From Caballeronia sp. SEWSISQ10-4 2 (GTDB lineage: Bacteria; Pseudomonadota; Gammaproteobacteria; Burkholderiales; Burkholderiaceae), in assembly GCF_030464885.1 (NCBI RefSeq), contig NZ_JALPRJ010000009.1, forward strand, positions 62,001 to 126,000: a DNA stretch of 64,000 nucleotides, in the 5' to 3' direction. Positions 27,478-37,134 of this stretch are shown here, one piece after another. The notes under the pieces were generated by a model, which did not search any database, was not told the DNA's origin, and was given only the letters and a program-made list of their open reading frames with translations. The first letter of the stretch is position 1. Each line of letters starts with the position of its first letter. The position numbers and the translations under genes are program-made.

Positions 27478-29373
27478 ATGCGCCGCAATTCTCCCTCCGA
27501 ACCGGTTCCCACCGCCAAAGGGCCGCGTAACGACTGGCAGACCATTCTGTCGCTGCTGCCATACCTGACCACGTACAAATGGCGCGTTGCGTTTGCGCTG
27601 ACGTGCCTTATCGGCGCGAAAGTTGCGAATCTGGGCGTACCGATCGTGATGAAAAAGGTCATCGACAGCCTGAGTTCCATTCAGCATCTGACCGCGCTCG
27701 GACGCGCGCAGGACTCCGCTGCGATCATTTTAGTGAGTGGCGTGGGCTTGCTCGTGGTGGCGTATGCGGTCGTGCGCTTGTCCACTTCGCTGTTCACCGA
27801 ATTGCGCGAAATGCTGTTCGCGAAGGTTACCGAAAGCGCCGTGCGGCAACTCGCGCTCAAAGTGTTCCGGCATCTGCATTCGCTGTCGTTGCGGTTTCAT
27901 CTGGAGCGGCAGACCGGCGGCATGTCGCGCGATATTGAACGAGGCACGCGCGGCATTCAGCAACTCGTTTCGTATTCGCTCTACAGCATCCTGCCGACGC
28001 TCGTGGAAGTCGGCCTCGTGCTCGGGTTTTTCGTCGCCAAATACGAGGCGTATTACGCGATCGTCACGTTGATTGCGCTGGTGACGTACATCGTGTTCAC
28101 GATCAAGCTCACCGAATGGCGCACGCACTTCCGGCGCACGATGAACGAGCTGGATTCGAAGGCCAATTCGCGCGCCATCGATTCTTTGTTGAACTACGAA
28201 ACCGTAAAGTATTTCGGCAACGAAGAGTGGGAAGCGCAGCGTTACGATGAAAACCTCAAGCGCTACAGGACAGCGGCGATTCGCTCGCAACGGTCGTTGT
28301 CGGTGCTCAACTTTGGGCAGCAATTCATTATCGGCACGGGGCTCGTGTTTATTCTTTGGCGCGCGACGCAAGGCGTTGTTGCGGGACATCTCACGCTCGG
28401 CGATCTCGTGCTGATCAACACGTTTATGCTGCAGTTGTATATCCCGCTGAATTTCCTGGGCGTGGTGTATCGCGAGCTCAAGCAAAGTCTCACCGATATG
28501 GACCGCATGTTCACCTTGCTCGGCGCCGGACGTGAAGTGCCCGATGTGCCGAACGCGCCGCCGCTTGTCGTCAAGGGCGCGGAAGTGCGCTTCGAGAACG
28601 TGAGCTTTTCTTACGAGCGGGCGCGGTCGATTTTGCATGGCATCGATTTCACGATTCCTGCGGGGACTACGACGGCGGTGGTCGGCCATAGCGGCTCGGG
28701 CAAGTCGACGCTCGGGCGTCTGCTCTTTCGTTTCTACGACCTCGAACGCGAGCAAGGCGGGCGGATTTTGCTGGACGGCCAGGATATCCGCGATGTCGCG
28801 CAGGATTCGCTGCGCGCAGCAATTGGGATCGTGCCGCAGGATACGGTGCTGTTCAACGATTCGATCTACTACAACATCGCGTATGGCCGGCCATCGGCTT
28901 CACGCGATGAAGTGATCGCAGCGGCGCGAGCGGCGCATATTCACGAGTTCATTGAAAGTTTGCCGGCGGGGTATGAGACGCCGGTGGGCGAGCGCGGGTT
29001 GAAGTTGTCGGGCGGGGAGAAACAGCGCGTGGCGATTGCGCGGACGTTGTTGAAGAACCCGCCGCTCCTGATCTTCGATGAAGCCACGTCAGCGCTCGAT
29101 TCGAAATCCGAGCGCGCGATTCAGCATGAGCTGGATCTGATCGCTCGGGAACGGACGACGCTGATTATTGCGCACCGGTTATCGACGGTGGTTCATGCGC
29201 AGCAGATTATCGTGATGGATCACGGGCGGATTGTGGAGCGCGGGACGCATGCGGACTTGGTGCGCGCCGGTGGATTGTTCTCGCAGATGTGGGCGCTGCA
29301 GCAGCAGAAAGCGCAGGAGCCGGAAGAGGGCGCGAGTGATGCGGTGGAAGTGGGGGACACGGCGCGGGCTTGA
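27478..29373 (+). CDS. ABC transporter, Atm1/ABCB7-type exporter (fused permease and ATPase)
   Basis: 631 residues. The N-terminal membrane domain has six expected helices (about 30-330), including LRFHLERQTGGMSRDIERGTRGI and NYETVKYFGNEEWEAQRYDENLKRY, which are hallmark segments of Atm1-type transporters moving glutathione-linked metal or sulfur compounds. The ATPase domain has Walker A GHSGSGKST at 403-411, the signature LSGGEKQR at 510-517 and LLIFDEATSALDSKSE. It is a half-transporter that would act as a homodimer in the inner membrane. The 292-bp upstream region is shared with the divergent thioesterase gene. Confidence 0.92.
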   Translation: MRRNSPSEPVPTAKGPRNDWQTILSLLPYLTTYKWRVAFALTCLIGAKVANLGVPIVMKKVIDSLSSIQHLTALGRAQDSAAIILVSGVGLLVVAYAVVRLSTSLFTELREMLFAKVTESAVRQLALKVFRHLHSLSLRFHLERQTGGMSRDIERGTRGIQQLVSYSLYSILPTLVEVGLVLGFFVAKYEAYYAIVTLIALVTYIVFTIKLTEWRTHFRRTMNELDSKANSRAIDSLLNYETVKYFGNEEWEAQRYDENLKRYRTAAIRSQRSLSVLNFGQQFIIGTGLVFILWRATQGVVAGHLTLGDLVLINTFMLQLYIPLNFLGVVYRELKQSLTDMDRMFTLLGAGREVPDVPNAPPLVVKGAEVRFENVSFSYERARSILHGIDFTIPAGTTTAVVGHSGSGKSTLGRLLFRFYDLEREQGGRILLDGQDIRDVAQDSLRAAIGIVPQDTVLFNDSIYYNIAYGRPSASRDEVIAAARAAHIHEFIESLPAGYETPVGERGLKLSGGEKQRVAIARTLLKNPPLLIFDEATSALDSKSERAIQHELDLIARERTTLIIAHRLSTVVHAQQIIVMDHGRIVERGTHADLVRAGGLFSQMWALQQQKAQEPEEGASDAVEVGDTARA

Positions 29374-29436
29374 AACGCTGTGGCAACCGGAAGATGAAGG
29401 GGGAAGCGTCCCGGATATGTCCTGAAACTCGCAACA

Positions 29437-29475
29437 GAAAAACGTCGATGCCGGCAGGCATCGACGTTTTTTTTA
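29437..29475 (+). terminator. Intrinsic terminator after the ABC transporter gene
   Basis: AAAACGTCGATGCC and GGCATCGACGTTTT form a long stem, with a run of eight T on the + strand and an A-run on the left side that would give a tail on the - strand. It can serve both the ABC gene and the convergent transporter gene (29488-30879). Confidence 0.9.
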
Positions 29476-29487
29476 CGGTGGTCGACC

Positions 29488-30879
29488 TTACTCAGTCGCG
29501 TGAACCAGCGCTGTCGCGCGGCCATGCCCGACGCCCACCGCCCCCGGCGCGGCCCACCGCAGCCACTGCGTGCGCAGCGCCAGCAGGAAGCCGAACGCAA
29601 ACATCGCCAACACGCCAAACGTCGCGAACCCCATTTGATAGCTGCCGGTACTTTCCTTAGCCATCCCCATGATCACAGGCAGATAAAACCCGCCGATCCC
29701 GCCCGCCGCGCCGACAATTCCCGACAACAGCCCGGTCTTGCCCTTCCACCGCTGCGGCACGAGCTGGAACGTCGACCCATTGCCAAGCCCGAAGCACAGA
29801 TACAGGCAAACCAGCAACGCGATACCCCCGGCCACCGGCGGCATCCACACAGCAAAAGCCAAGTCGGCGATAGCAATCACCGCCAGCAGCACGAGCAGCG
29901 CACGCACGCCGGTCACGCGATCGGCGAGATAGCCGCCGAACGGCCGCACGATCGCGCCAAGGAACGCGAGCATCGCCATGAAGAGACCCGCTTCGATCTT
30001 CGGCATCTGATAGAGATTGGTCAGCAGCAGCGTCACATACGAAGACATACCGACGAACCCGCCGAACGTAATGCTGTAGATCAGCATGACGACCCACGTA
30101 TCGCGTTCTCCGAGGACTGCGCGGTAATGTTTCGGCAGCACGGCGATGGCGAGCAACGCGCCAAGCACCGGCAGTAACAAAACGCCTGTACGCCCGCCGC
30201 CGAACACACCACCATGCACCGCGAGCACCATCACGATCAGCCCGGCGAGCGTGATCGCGAAACTGGTCATCGCGCGCGACGTGCTGCCGCTCTTCTGACC
30301 GCCATCCGACGCCCATGCGAACAGCGCAACCGCCGTGATCGCGAGTAACGGCAAGGCGGCGGCAGTGGCCAGCTTCCAGCCGAAGACATCGGCGAGATGG
30401 GGAAACAGGAAACCGTCCAGCACCGCGCCGATATTGCCCGCCGCAGCCAGCCCAAGCACCAGTCCCTGCACCTTCGGCGGATAGTTGCTGCCGGCCATCG
30501 GCAACGCGACGGCGAAGCTCGCACCGCCCATGCCGAGGAACACGCCGAGCACGAGCAGCAGCGAGTAAGACGGCGTCCCGGGCAAGAGCGGCAGCACGAT
30601 TGTCGGAATCGATGAAAGCAGCACGCCCATCAGCGCGACCCGGCGGCCATCGGCGGATTGATACAAGTTGCCGAGCGTCACGCGCAGGATTGCTGCGGCC
30701 AGCACGGGTACCGCGACGAGAAAGCCCTGGCTGGCTGCCGTCATCGTGACGTCCTTGCTGATGAACGGCGCGAGCGGGCCGTACAGCACCCACACGGTGA
30801 ACCCGGTATCGAAGTAGAGGAAACAGGCAACCAGCGAACGCCAGTTACCGCTCTTTAAAGACGAGATCAGGTTTTTCAT
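29488..30879 (-). CDS. NarK/NasA-type nitrate/nitrite transporter (MFS, NNP family)
   Basis: 463 residues from ATG 30879, preceded by AGAGGATCCG. About 12 membrane helices are expected. NNP-family signatures are seen: RVTLGNLYQSADGRR and GAIVRPFGGYLADR carry the two substrate arginines. AGNIGAVLDGFLFPHLA, LGNGSTFQLVPQRW and GAAGGIGGFYLPVIMG are the glycine-rich nitrate signature regions. It moves nitrate in or exchanges nitrite. No nitrate reductase genes lie in the window. A divergent LysR gene starts 354 bp away. Confidence 0.9.
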   Translation of the reverse strand: MKNLISSLKSGNWRSLVACFLYFDTGFTVWVLYGPLAPFISKDVTMTAASQGFLVAVPVLAAAILRVTLGNLYQSADGRRVALMGVLLSSIPTIVLPLLPGTPSYSLLLVLGVFLGMGGASFAVALPMAGSNYPPKVQGLVLGLAAAGNIGAVLDGFLFPHLADVFGWKLATAAALPLLAITAVALFAWASDGGQKSGSTSRAMTSFAITLAGLIVMVLAVHGGVFGGGRTGVLLLPVLGALLAIAVLPKHYRAVLGERDTWVVMLIYSITFGGFVGMSSYVTLLLTNLYQMPKIEAGLFMAMLAFLGAIVRPFGGYLADRVTGVRALLVLLAVIAIADLAFAVWMPPVAGGIALLVCLYLCFGLGNGSTFQLVPQRWKGKTGLLSGIVGAAGGIGGFYLPVIMGMAKESTGSYQMGFATFGVLAMFAFGFLLALRTQWLRWAAPGAVGVGHGRATALVHATE

Positions 30880-31233
30880 CGGATCCTCTGCGTGGGGCAG
30901 CTGTGGGAGGCGTCGATGACTGGCTCTGGACCATGGGCCGACGCTTGGCCGAGCAGAATTTGCAAGTATCATGCCAATGAAATCCATCTTTTTAGCCGAT
31001 ACCCGCAGACCCAACAGCGATGCGCCCTTGCGCTGCATGAAGGCTCGCGAGCGCCGACGTTTCGCTCGCCTAAACGCAATACCGCGCGCACTGCTATCGC
31101 TGCGATGCAGCACCGCGCGTGTGCGGGTCGCGTGAGAATGGTGCGAGGTAGTTCACGGATCCAGCCATGGCCAACGGAACGGTAAAATGCCGGAGCGTCC
31201 AGGGAGCATCCCCAATCAGGCCGAAGGAGCCGC
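30880..31233. promoter_or_regulatory. 354-bp divergent intergenic region between the nitrate transporter and LysR genes
   Basis: No gene is recognisable. TAAAAT at 31183-31188 (in GGTAAAATGCC) is a candidate -10 for the LysR gene, 46 bp before its ATG. I see no clear FNR or NarL site for the transporter gene. Confidence 0.4.
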
Positions 31234-32202
31234 ATGGAACTGAAATGGCTCGAAGATTTCGTCTCGCTCGCGGAGACGCGCAGTTTCAGCCGTTCGGCTG
31301 AACTGCGGCACATCACGCAACCGGCTTTCTCGCGCCGCATCCAGGCGCTCGAAGCGTGGCTCGGTACGGATCTCATCGATCGTTCCGTCTACCCGACACG
31401 CCTCACTCAAGCCGGTCAGGTGTTCTACGAACAGGCGCTCGCGATGCTTTCCCAGTTCCACGAAGCGCGCACGCTATTGCGAGGCCAGACCGGCGTGCCC
31501 GATGCAACCATCGACTTTGCGGTTCCTCACACGCTCTCGCTGACTTATTTCCCGCGATGGCTGCAACACATCGAAGCCCGGCTTGGGCGCATCAACACAC
31601 GCTTGCGTGCGCTGAATGTTCACGACGCCGTGTTGTCGCTGGTGGAAGGCGGCTGCGATCTGGTGATGGGTTATCACCATCCGAGTCATCCGGTCGCGCT
31701 CGATCCCGCGCGCTACGACATGCTCACGCTCGGGACCGAACCCATCAGCCCGTTCTCGTCGGTGAACAAGGGAGGCCGCGCGCGCTACACCTTGCCCGGC
31801 GCCGCCGATGCCCCCGTGCCCTATCTCTCGTACACGCCGAACGCTTACCTGGGCCGCATGACGGAGGTGATCATCGGGACATCGCCGACGCGTCTTTATC
31901 TCGACAAGGTCTACGAAACCGACATGGCCGAAGGTCTCAAGGCGATGGCGCTGGCCGGTCATGGCGTGGCGTTCCTGCCGCACAGCGCAGTCGCTAAGGA
32001 AGTCGATGAAGGCAGCCTGATCCGGCTGGACAGGGGAACCCGCGGAACGCCTGCCGGTCAGTTCACGCTGACGATGGAAATCCGCTTGTACCGCGACACG
32101 ATGGCGTCGAAAGGCGACGATCCTCGTCAGGCATTGATGCGTAATCTTTGGGCCGCAGTCGGCGAGGAGCTCTCAAGACCGGCGGAAACCCAGTCCACAT
32201 AA
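31234..32202 (+). CDS. LysR family transcriptional regulator
   Basis: 322 residues. The N-terminal winged helix-turn-helix (MELKWLEDFVSLAETRSFSRSAEL, then QPAFSRRIQALEAWLGTDLIDR, residues 1-60) is canonical, with an effector-binding domain from about 90. The N-terminus, beginning with ELKWL and with QPAFSRRI, recalls the HypT/YjiE subgroup, but this is only a resemblance. GAAGGAGCCGC precedes the ATG. It lies 109 bp upstream of, and co-directional with, gdhA. A LysR-type dyad at 32212-32236 sits between them, so gdhA is a plausible target. Confidence 0.9.
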   Translation: MELKWLEDFVSLAETRSFSRSAELRHITQPAFSRRIQALEAWLGTDLIDRSVYPTRLTQAGQVFYEQALAMLSQFHEARTLLRGQTGVPDATIDFAVPHTLSLTYFPRWLQHIEARLGRINTRLRALNVHDAVLSLVEGGCDLVMGYHHPSHPVALDPARYDMLTLGTEPISPFSSVNKGGRARYTLPGAADAPVPYLSYTPNAYLGRMTEVIIGTSPTRLYLDKVYETDMAEGLKAMALAGHGVAFLPHSAVAKEVDEGSLIRLDRGTRGTPAGQFTLTMEIRLYRDTMASKGDDPRQALMRNLWAAVGEELSRPAETQST

Positions 32203-32211
32203 GCGGTCCAG

Positions 32212-32236
32212 GCGTTATGCATGAAAGACATAACGC
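32212..32236 (+). promoter_or_regulatory. LysR-type operator candidate upstream of gdhA
   Basis: GCGTTATG (32212-32219) and CATAACGC (32229-32236) are perfect inverted arms with a 9-bp spacer, containing a T-N11-A core. A TTGGAT / GACAAT pair (32252-32257, 32276-32281, 18-bp spacer) predicts a start near 32288. That puts the dyad centre about 64 bp upstream, the usual LysR activation position. Confidence 0.6.
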
Positions 32237-32311
32237 GATGATGAAACGGCATTGGATTTCAATATCCGAATTTTCGACAATGAAGTCATTCCACACAACG
32301 CTGGGGCTTCG

Positions 32312-33625
32312 ATGTCATCGCCGCAACAAGACCATTCGGTTTCCGCTGTTCAGCACGCCATTCCCTCCTATCTCGATTCCACCCATCTCGGCCCTTGGGG
32401 CAACTATCTTCAGCAGGTCGATCGCGTAGCGCCGTATCTTGGCTCGTTGTCGCGATGGATCGAAACCCTCAAGCGCCCGAAGCGCATCCTGATTGTCGAT
32501 TGCCCTATCGAACTCGATAACGGCACGGTCACGCACTTCGAAGGCTATCGGGTCCAGCACAACATGTCGCGTGGTCCGGGCAAGGGCGGCGTGCGGTATC
32601 ACCAGGACGTGACGTTGTCGGAAGTGATGGCGCTGTCGGCGTGGATGTCGGTGAAAAACGCGGCTGTGAACGTGCCGTACGGCGGCGCGAAGGGCGGTAT
32701 TCGCGTCGATCCGCGCACCTTGTCACGTGGCGAACTCGAGCGCCTGACGCGTCGATACACCAGCGAAATCGGCATCATCATCGGACCGAACCAGGACATC
32801 CCCGCGCCCGACGTCAACACGAATGAACAGATCATGGCGTGGATGATGGACACGTACTCCATGAACCAGGGCCAGACGGCAACCGGCGTGGTCACGGGCA
32901 AGCCAATTTCTCTTGGCGGTTCGCTCGGACGCAAGGAAGCGACCGGTCGCGGCGTGTTTGTCGTGGGTTCGGAAGCGGCGCGCCGGATTGGCTTCAATAT
33001 TGAAGGCGCGCGCATCGCCGTGCAGGGTTTTGGTAACGTCGGCGGAATCGCGGCACGGCTGTTCCAGGAAGCCGGTGCAATAGTGGTGGCGGTGCAGGAT
33101 CACACTGGTTCGCTGTACAAATCGTCGGGTATCGATGCCGTCGCGTTGCTCGAGCACGTGGCCAAGCATGGTGGCGTGGGCGGCTTCGAAGGCGCAGACC
33201 CGGTCAGCAAGGACGAGTTCTGGACCATTGAAAGCGACATCCTGATTCCCGCTGCGCTGGAAGGGCAGATCACGGAAGAAAACGCATCGAAGATCAAGAC
33301 GAAGATTGTTGTGGAAGGCGCGAACGGCCCGACCACCACGGCGGCCGACGACATTCTCCACGATAAGGGCATTCTCGTAATCCCCGACGTGGTGGCGAAT
33401 GCGGGCGGTGTCACAGTTTCGTACTTCGAATGGGTGCAAGATTTCTCCAGCTTCTTCTGGACCGAGGACGAGATCAACCAGCGGCTCGAACGCGTCATGC
33501 GCGAAGCGTTCGCGGCCGTGTGGCAAGTGGCGAGCGAGCATTCGGTGTCCGTACGCACGGCGGCGTTCATTGTCGCGTGTACGCGGATTCTGCAAGCGCG
33601 CGAAATGCGCGGCTTGTATCCGTGA
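32312..33625 (+). CDS. gdhA: Glutamate dehydrogenase (Glu/Leu/Phe/Val dehydrogenase family)
   Basis: 437 residues from the ATG at 32312 (MSSPQQD...); a longer form would start near the predicted promoter and is unlikely. It interconverts glutamate with 2-oxoglutarate and ammonia. The substrate-lysine region [39 protein letters not shown] is intact. [17 protein letters not shown] is the dinucleotide fold, and [12 protein letters not shown] follows. The ~430-residue hexameric type is frequently catabolic and NAD-linked, but cofactor choice is not certain here. It lies between a LysR gene and the gltIJKL glutamate/aspartate importer, forming a coherent glutamate-use block. Confidence 0.93.
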   Translation: MSSPQQDHSVSAVQHAIPSYLDSTHLGPWGNYLQQVDRVAPYLGSLSRWIETLKRPKRILIVDCPIELDNGTVTHFEGYRVQHNMSRGPGKGGVRYHQDVTLSEVMALSAWMSVKNAAVNVPYGGAKGGIRVDPRTLSRGELERLTRRYTSEIGIIIGPNQDIPAPDVNTNEQIMAWMMDTYSMNQGQTATGVVTGKPISLGGSLGRKEATGRGVFVVGSEAARRIGFNIEGARIAVQGFGNVGGIAARLFQEAGAIVVAVQDHTGSLYKSSGIDAVALLEHVAKHGGVGGFEGADPVSKDEFWTIESDILIPAALEGQITEENASKIKTKIVVEGANGPTTTAADDILHDKGILVIPDVVANAGGVTVSYFEWVQDFSSFFWTEDEINQRLERVMREAFAAVWQVASEHSVSVRTAAFIVACTRILQAREMRGLYP

Positions 33626-33690
33626 TTTCAGCAACAGGTAACGTTTGCGAGCGCAGGTCAGAATGAGGCGGCGCTAACGCAAAAAGCATC

Positions 33691-33734
33691 AAAACGCCCG
33701 GGGGCGTCCTTCGGGACGTATCCGGGCGTTTCGC
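33691..33734. terminator. Intrinsic terminator after gdhA
   Basis: AACGCCCGG pairs with CCGGGCGTT, enclosing an inner CGTCC-TTCG-GGACG hairpin with a stable UUCG tetraloop. A TTT tail follows on the + strand. It separates gdhA from gltI. Confidence 0.8.
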
Positions 33735-33907
33735 GTGACAAGTACAAGAAAATTAGGGCGGAACCACGGCACTTGAAGGCGCTGGAAAGCCCGTGTAATC
33801 AGACATTGCAGCGGGTGTCTCAAAAATAAGCAACTGTGGACAACATTCATTCTTTCAAATTTATTACCCTGCTAAAATTGCGCCGTTTTCGCCAAGGAGA
33901 TCAAACT

Positions 33908-34801
33908 ATGAAATTTAAAAAAGCCGCGCTGCTGCTCGCCGCACTGGGTGTATTCGCCTCGGGTGCGCAAGCGCAAAACAACGATACGTTAAAGAAGATC
34001 AAGGATTCCGGGAACATCTACCTGGGTTTCCGTGAGTCGTCGATTCCGTTCTCGTACTACGACGACAAGCAACAGGTCATTGGCTATTCGTATGAGTTTG
34101 CTTTGAAGGTGGTCGACGCCGTCAAGGAAAAGCTCAACATGCCGAACCTGAAGATTCAGCAGAAGTCGGTCACGTCGCAAAACCGCTTGCTGCTCGTGAC
34201 GGGCAACCAGATCGACCTCGAGTGCGGTTCGACCACGAACAACCTCGAACGTCAGCAACAAGTTGCCTTCTCCAACACCATCTTCGTGATCAGCACGCGC
34301 CTGATGACCAAGAAGGATTCGGGGATCAAGGACTTCGCCGACCTGAAAGGCAAGACCGTGGTGACGACCGCGGGCACCACGTCCGAGCGCCTGCTTCGCA
34401 AGATGAACCAGGACAAGAACATGGAGATGAACATCATCAGCGCGAAGGATCACGGCGACTCGTTTTTGACGTTGTCGACGGGACGCGCCGTTGCGTTCAT
34501 GATGGATGACGCGTTGCTCGCCGGCGAACGTGCGAAGTCGAGCAATCCGGGCGATTTCGTGATTGTCGGTACGGCGCAATCGCGTGAAGCTTATGGTTGC
34601 ATGCTGCGCAAGAACGATCCGGAGTTCAAGAAGGTGGTCGACGACGCCATCGCCAAGGTGGAAACCTCGGGTGAAGGCGACAAGATCTACAAGAAGTGGT
34701 TTGAAAGTCCGATTCCGCCGAAGGGTTTGAATCTGGCCTTCCCGGAAAGCGACGACATGAAGGCGCTTTTCAAGAACCCGAACGACAAGGCAATCGATTA
34801 A
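33908..34801 (+). CDS. gltI: Glutamate/aspartate ABC transporter, periplasmic substrate-binding protein
   Basis: 297 residues with a typical signal peptide (MKFKKAALLLAALGVFASGAQAQ, cleavage after AQA near residue 22). The mature part is a type II solute-binding domain: SGNIYLGFRESSIPFSYYDDKQQVIGYS at the start, then TSQNRLLLVTGNQIDLECGSTTNN, the usual glutamate/aspartate GltI signature. ATG 33908 has AAGGAGATCAAACT upstream. TAAAAT at 33873-33878 is a possible -10. It is first in a gltIJKL cluster; a stem-loop after its stop may hold its expression above that of the membrane genes. Confidence 0.95.
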   Translation: MKFKKAALLLAALGVFASGAQAQNNDTLKKIKDSGNIYLGFRESSIPFSYYDDKQQVIGYSYEFALKVVDAVKEKLNMPNLKIQQKSVTSQNRLLLVTGNQIDLECGSTTNNLERQQQVAFSNTIFVISTRLMTKKDSGIKDFADLKGKTVVTTAGTTSERLLRKMNQDKNMEMNIISAKDHGDSFLTLSTGRAVAFMMDDALLAGERAKSSNPGDFVIVGTAQSREAYGCMLRKNDPEFKKVVDDAIAKVETSGEGDKIYKKWFESPIPPKGLNLAFPESDDMKALFKNPNDKAID

Positions 34802-34824
34802 TCCCGATGCTTCTGGATTGATGG

Positions 34825-34859
34825 AAACGGAAGGAGCGCTGCTTCTTCCGTTTTCTTTT
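34825..34859 (+). terminator. Attenuating hairpin between gltI and gltJ
   Basis: AAACGGAAG (34825-34833) and CTTCCGTTT (34845-34853) form a perfect 9-bp stem with a T-rich tail (TCTTTT). Leaky terminators at this place are common behind binding-protein genes and would reduce transcription into gltJKL. Confidence 0.65.
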
Positions 34860-34870
34860 GGAGGGAGTCC

Positions 34871-35611
34871 ATGTCCTACCACTGGAATTGGGGCGTTTTC
34901 CTAAGCCCTGTATCAACCGGCGAGCCCACAACCTATCTCGGCTGGCTCATTTCCGGTTTCCGGGTGACCGTTACCGTGTCGCTCGCGTCATGGGTCGTGG
35001 CGCTCGTGGTCGGCTCGTTGTTCGGCATTCTTCGCACCGTGCCGAACCGCAAGCTGGCCGCCATCGGCACGGTTTATGTCGCCATCTTTCGTAATATTCC
35101 GCTGCTTGTGCAGTTCTTCATCTGGTATCTCGTGATACCGGAATTGCTGCCGCCTTCCATTGGTAACTGGTTCAAGCAGTTGCCGCCGAACGCGCAGTTC
35201 TATTCGTCATCCATCATCTGCCTCGGGTTGTTCACCGGAGCACGCGTGTGCGAGCAAGTGCGCTCGGGCATTGCGGCCTTGCCACGCGGACAACGCGCCG
35301 CCGGTCTCGCCATGGGTTTCACCGAATGGCAGACGTATCGCTACATCCTGATGCCGGTCGCGTATCGCATCATCGTGCCGCCGCTGACGTCGGAGTTCTT
35401 GAACGTGTTCAAGAACTCGGCGGTGGCGTCGACCATCGGTTTGCTCGAACTATCGGCGCAGGCTCGGCAACTTGTGGATTACACCGCGCAGTCGTATGAG
35501 TCGTTCATTGCCGTGACGCTTGCCTATATGCTGATCAACCTGGTCGTCATGCAACTGATGAAAGTGGTCGAAGCCAGGACTAGGCTGCCCGGCTACATTG
35601 GAGGCAAGTGA
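34871..35611 (+). CDS. gltJ: Glutamate/aspartate ABC transporter permease GltJ
   Basis: 246 residues, a HisM/GlnP-type permease. The N-terminal [30 protein letters not shown] segment is characteristic of GltJ, followed by about five membrane helices. The EAA loop for ATPase contact is seen as [28 protein letters not shown] (about residues 150-177). TTTGGAGGGAGTCC lies upstream of the ATG. Its TGA shares one base with the gltK ATG, so the two permeases are translated together. Confidence 0.94.
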   Translation: MSYHWNWGVFLSPVSTGEPTTYLGWLISGFRVTVTVSLASWVVALVVGSLFGILRTVPNRKLAAIGTVYVAIFRNIPLLVQFFIWYLVIPELLPPSIGNWFKQLPPNAQFYSSSIICLGLFTGARVCEQVRSGIAALPRGQRAAGLAMGFTEWQTYRYILMPVAYRIIVPPLTSEFLNVFKNSAVASTIGLLELSAQARQLVDYTAQSYESFIAVTLAYMLINLVVMQLMKVVEARTRLPGYIGGK

Positions 35612-36288
35612 TGCATCATTTCAACTGGAGCAGCGTGGTGAGCTCACTGCCCACGCTGTGGACCGGCGCCATCATCACCTTCAAGATCACGCTGCTCGCG
35701 CTCGTGTTCGGGATTTTGTGGGGCACTGTGCTCGCGCTGTTGCGCCTCTCGGGCATCAAGCCGCTCGAATGGTTCGCGAAGGGATACGTCACGCTGTTTC
35801 GCTCGATCCCGCTCGTCATGGTCTTGCTGTGGTTCTTTTTGATCGTGCCGCAGTTCCTGCAGAATGTGCTGGGGTTATCGGCGGAAGTCGATATTCGCTT
35901 AGCCTCCGCCATGGTCGCGTTCTCGCTGTTTGAAGCTGCGTATTATTCGGAAATCATCCGCGCAGGTATTCAGGCGGTGTCGCGCGGACAGGTCAACGCG
36001 GCGTTCGCGCTTGGCATGACCTACATGCAGGCGATGAAGCTGATCATCCTGCCGCAGGCGTTTCGCGCGATGGTGCCGTTGCTGCTCACGCAGGCTATTG
36101 TTTTGTTCCAGGATACGTCGCTGGTGTATGTGATCAGCCTGGCGGACTTTTTCCGCACGGCTACGAATGTGGGCGATCGCGACGGTACGACCGTCGAAAT
36201 GGTGTTGTTCGCCGGCGCCTGTTATTTCGTGGTGTGCCTGGTCGCATCCGGTCTCGTCAAAAGTCTTCAGAAAAAGGTCGCCCGATGA
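35611..36288 (+). CDS. gltK: Glutamate/aspartate ABC transporter permease GltK
   Basis: 225 residues from ATG 35611, which overlaps the gltJ stop by one base; GAGGCAAGTG is the ribosome-binding region. It is the second HisM/GlnP-type permease of the importer, with [21 protein letters not shown] and the EAA loop [28 protein letters not shown]. It pairs with GltJ as a heterodimer in the inner membrane. Its stop overlaps the gltL start in ATGA. Confidence 0.93.
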   Translation: MHHFNWSSVVSSLPTLWTGAIITFKITLLALVFGILWGTVLALLRLSGIKPLEWFAKGYVTLFRSIPLVMVLLWFFLIVPQFLQNVLGLSAEVDIRLASAMVAFSLFEAAYYSEIIRAGIQAVSRGQVNAAFALGMTYMQAMKLIILPQAFRAMVPLLLTQAIVLFQDTSLVYVISLADFFRTATNVGDRDGTTVEMVLFAGACYFVVCLVASGLVKSLQKKVAR

Positions 36289-37010
36289 TCTCACTCAAGA
36301 ATGTTTCGAAATGGTATGGCCAGTTTCAAGTGCTGACCGATTGCACGACGGAAGTCAAAAAGGGCGAAGTGGTGGTGGTGTGCGGCCCGTCCGGTTCGGG
36401 CAAGTCGACGCTGATCAAAACCGTGAACGGACTCGAGCCGTTCCAGAAGGGCGAGATCACGATCAACGGTCAGTCTATCGGCGACAAGAAAACCAATCTG
36501 TCGAAGCTGCGCTCGAAGGTCGGCATGGTGTTCCAGCACTTCGAACTGTTCCCGCATTTGACGATCGTGCAGAACCTGACGCTTGCTCAGATCAAGGTGC
36601 TGGGGCGGTCAAAGGACGAAGCGACGGCGAAGGGCCTGAAGCTGCTGGAGCGCGTGGGACTGAGCGCTCACGCTGATAAATTCCCCGGCCAGCTTTCCGG
36701 TGGGCAGCAGCAGCGGGTGGCGATTGCGCGGGCGTTATCGATGGATCCGATCGCCATGCTCTTCGACGAACCCACGTCCGCGCTCGATCCGGAAATGATC
36801 AACGAAGTGCTCGACGTGATGGTCGAACTGGCGCAGGAAGGCATGACCATGATGTGCGTCACGCACGAAATGGGCTTTGCGAAGAAGGTCGCGCATCGCG
36901 TGATCTTCATGGATCGCGGGTTGATCGTGGAAGACGACAAGAAGGAAGCGTTTTTCGAAAATCCGAAGTCGGATCGCGCGAAGGATTTTCTCGCGAAGAT
37001 TCTGCACTGA
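36285..37010 (+). CDS. gltL: Glutamate/aspartate ABC transporter ATP-binding protein GltL
   Basis: 241 residues from the ATG at 36285, which overlaps the gltK stop by 4 bp. Walker [10 protein letters not shown] is at residues 34-42, the signature LSGGQQQR at 137-144, and Walker B is [13 protein letters not shown]. The Q-loop region [14 protein letters not shown] is typical of polar amino acid importers. It powers the GltI/J/K system. A strong terminator follows 80 bp later. Confidence 0.95.
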   Translation: MISLKNVSKWYGQFQVLTDCTTEVKKGEVVVVCGPSGSGKSTLIKTVNGLEPFQKGEITINGQSIGDKKTNLSKLRSKVGMVFQHFELFPHLTIVQNLTLAQIKVLGRSKDEATAKGLKLLERVGLSAHADKFPGQLSGGQQQRVAIARALSMDPIAMLFDEPTSALDPEMINEVLDVMVELAQEGMTMMCVTHEMGFAKKVAHRVIFMDRGLIVEDDKKEAFFENPKSDRAKDFLAKILH

Positions 37011-37092
37011 TGGGGTTGGCGAGCTGTTTCGGCTAGCGCCGGACAGCCACACGTATGGCCCGCGTTGATCTAAAAAAGCGTGCGGGGTAAAA

Positions 37093-37131
37093 AGGGCCGT
37101 CCAGCTCACGCTGGACGGCCCTTTTTTTCTA
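37093..37131. terminator. Intrinsic terminator between convergent gltL and yegP-like genes
   Basis: GGGCCGTCCAGC and GCTGGACGGCCC form a perfect stem over a TCAC loop, with AAAA before and a T7 run after. It can serve both strands. Confidence 0.92.
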
Positions 37132-37134
37132 ACG

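Noticed and set aside
29500..30177. His/Gln-rich plus-strand frame opposite the nitrate transporter
   Set aside because: Mirror of the hydrophobic transporter codons; no domain.
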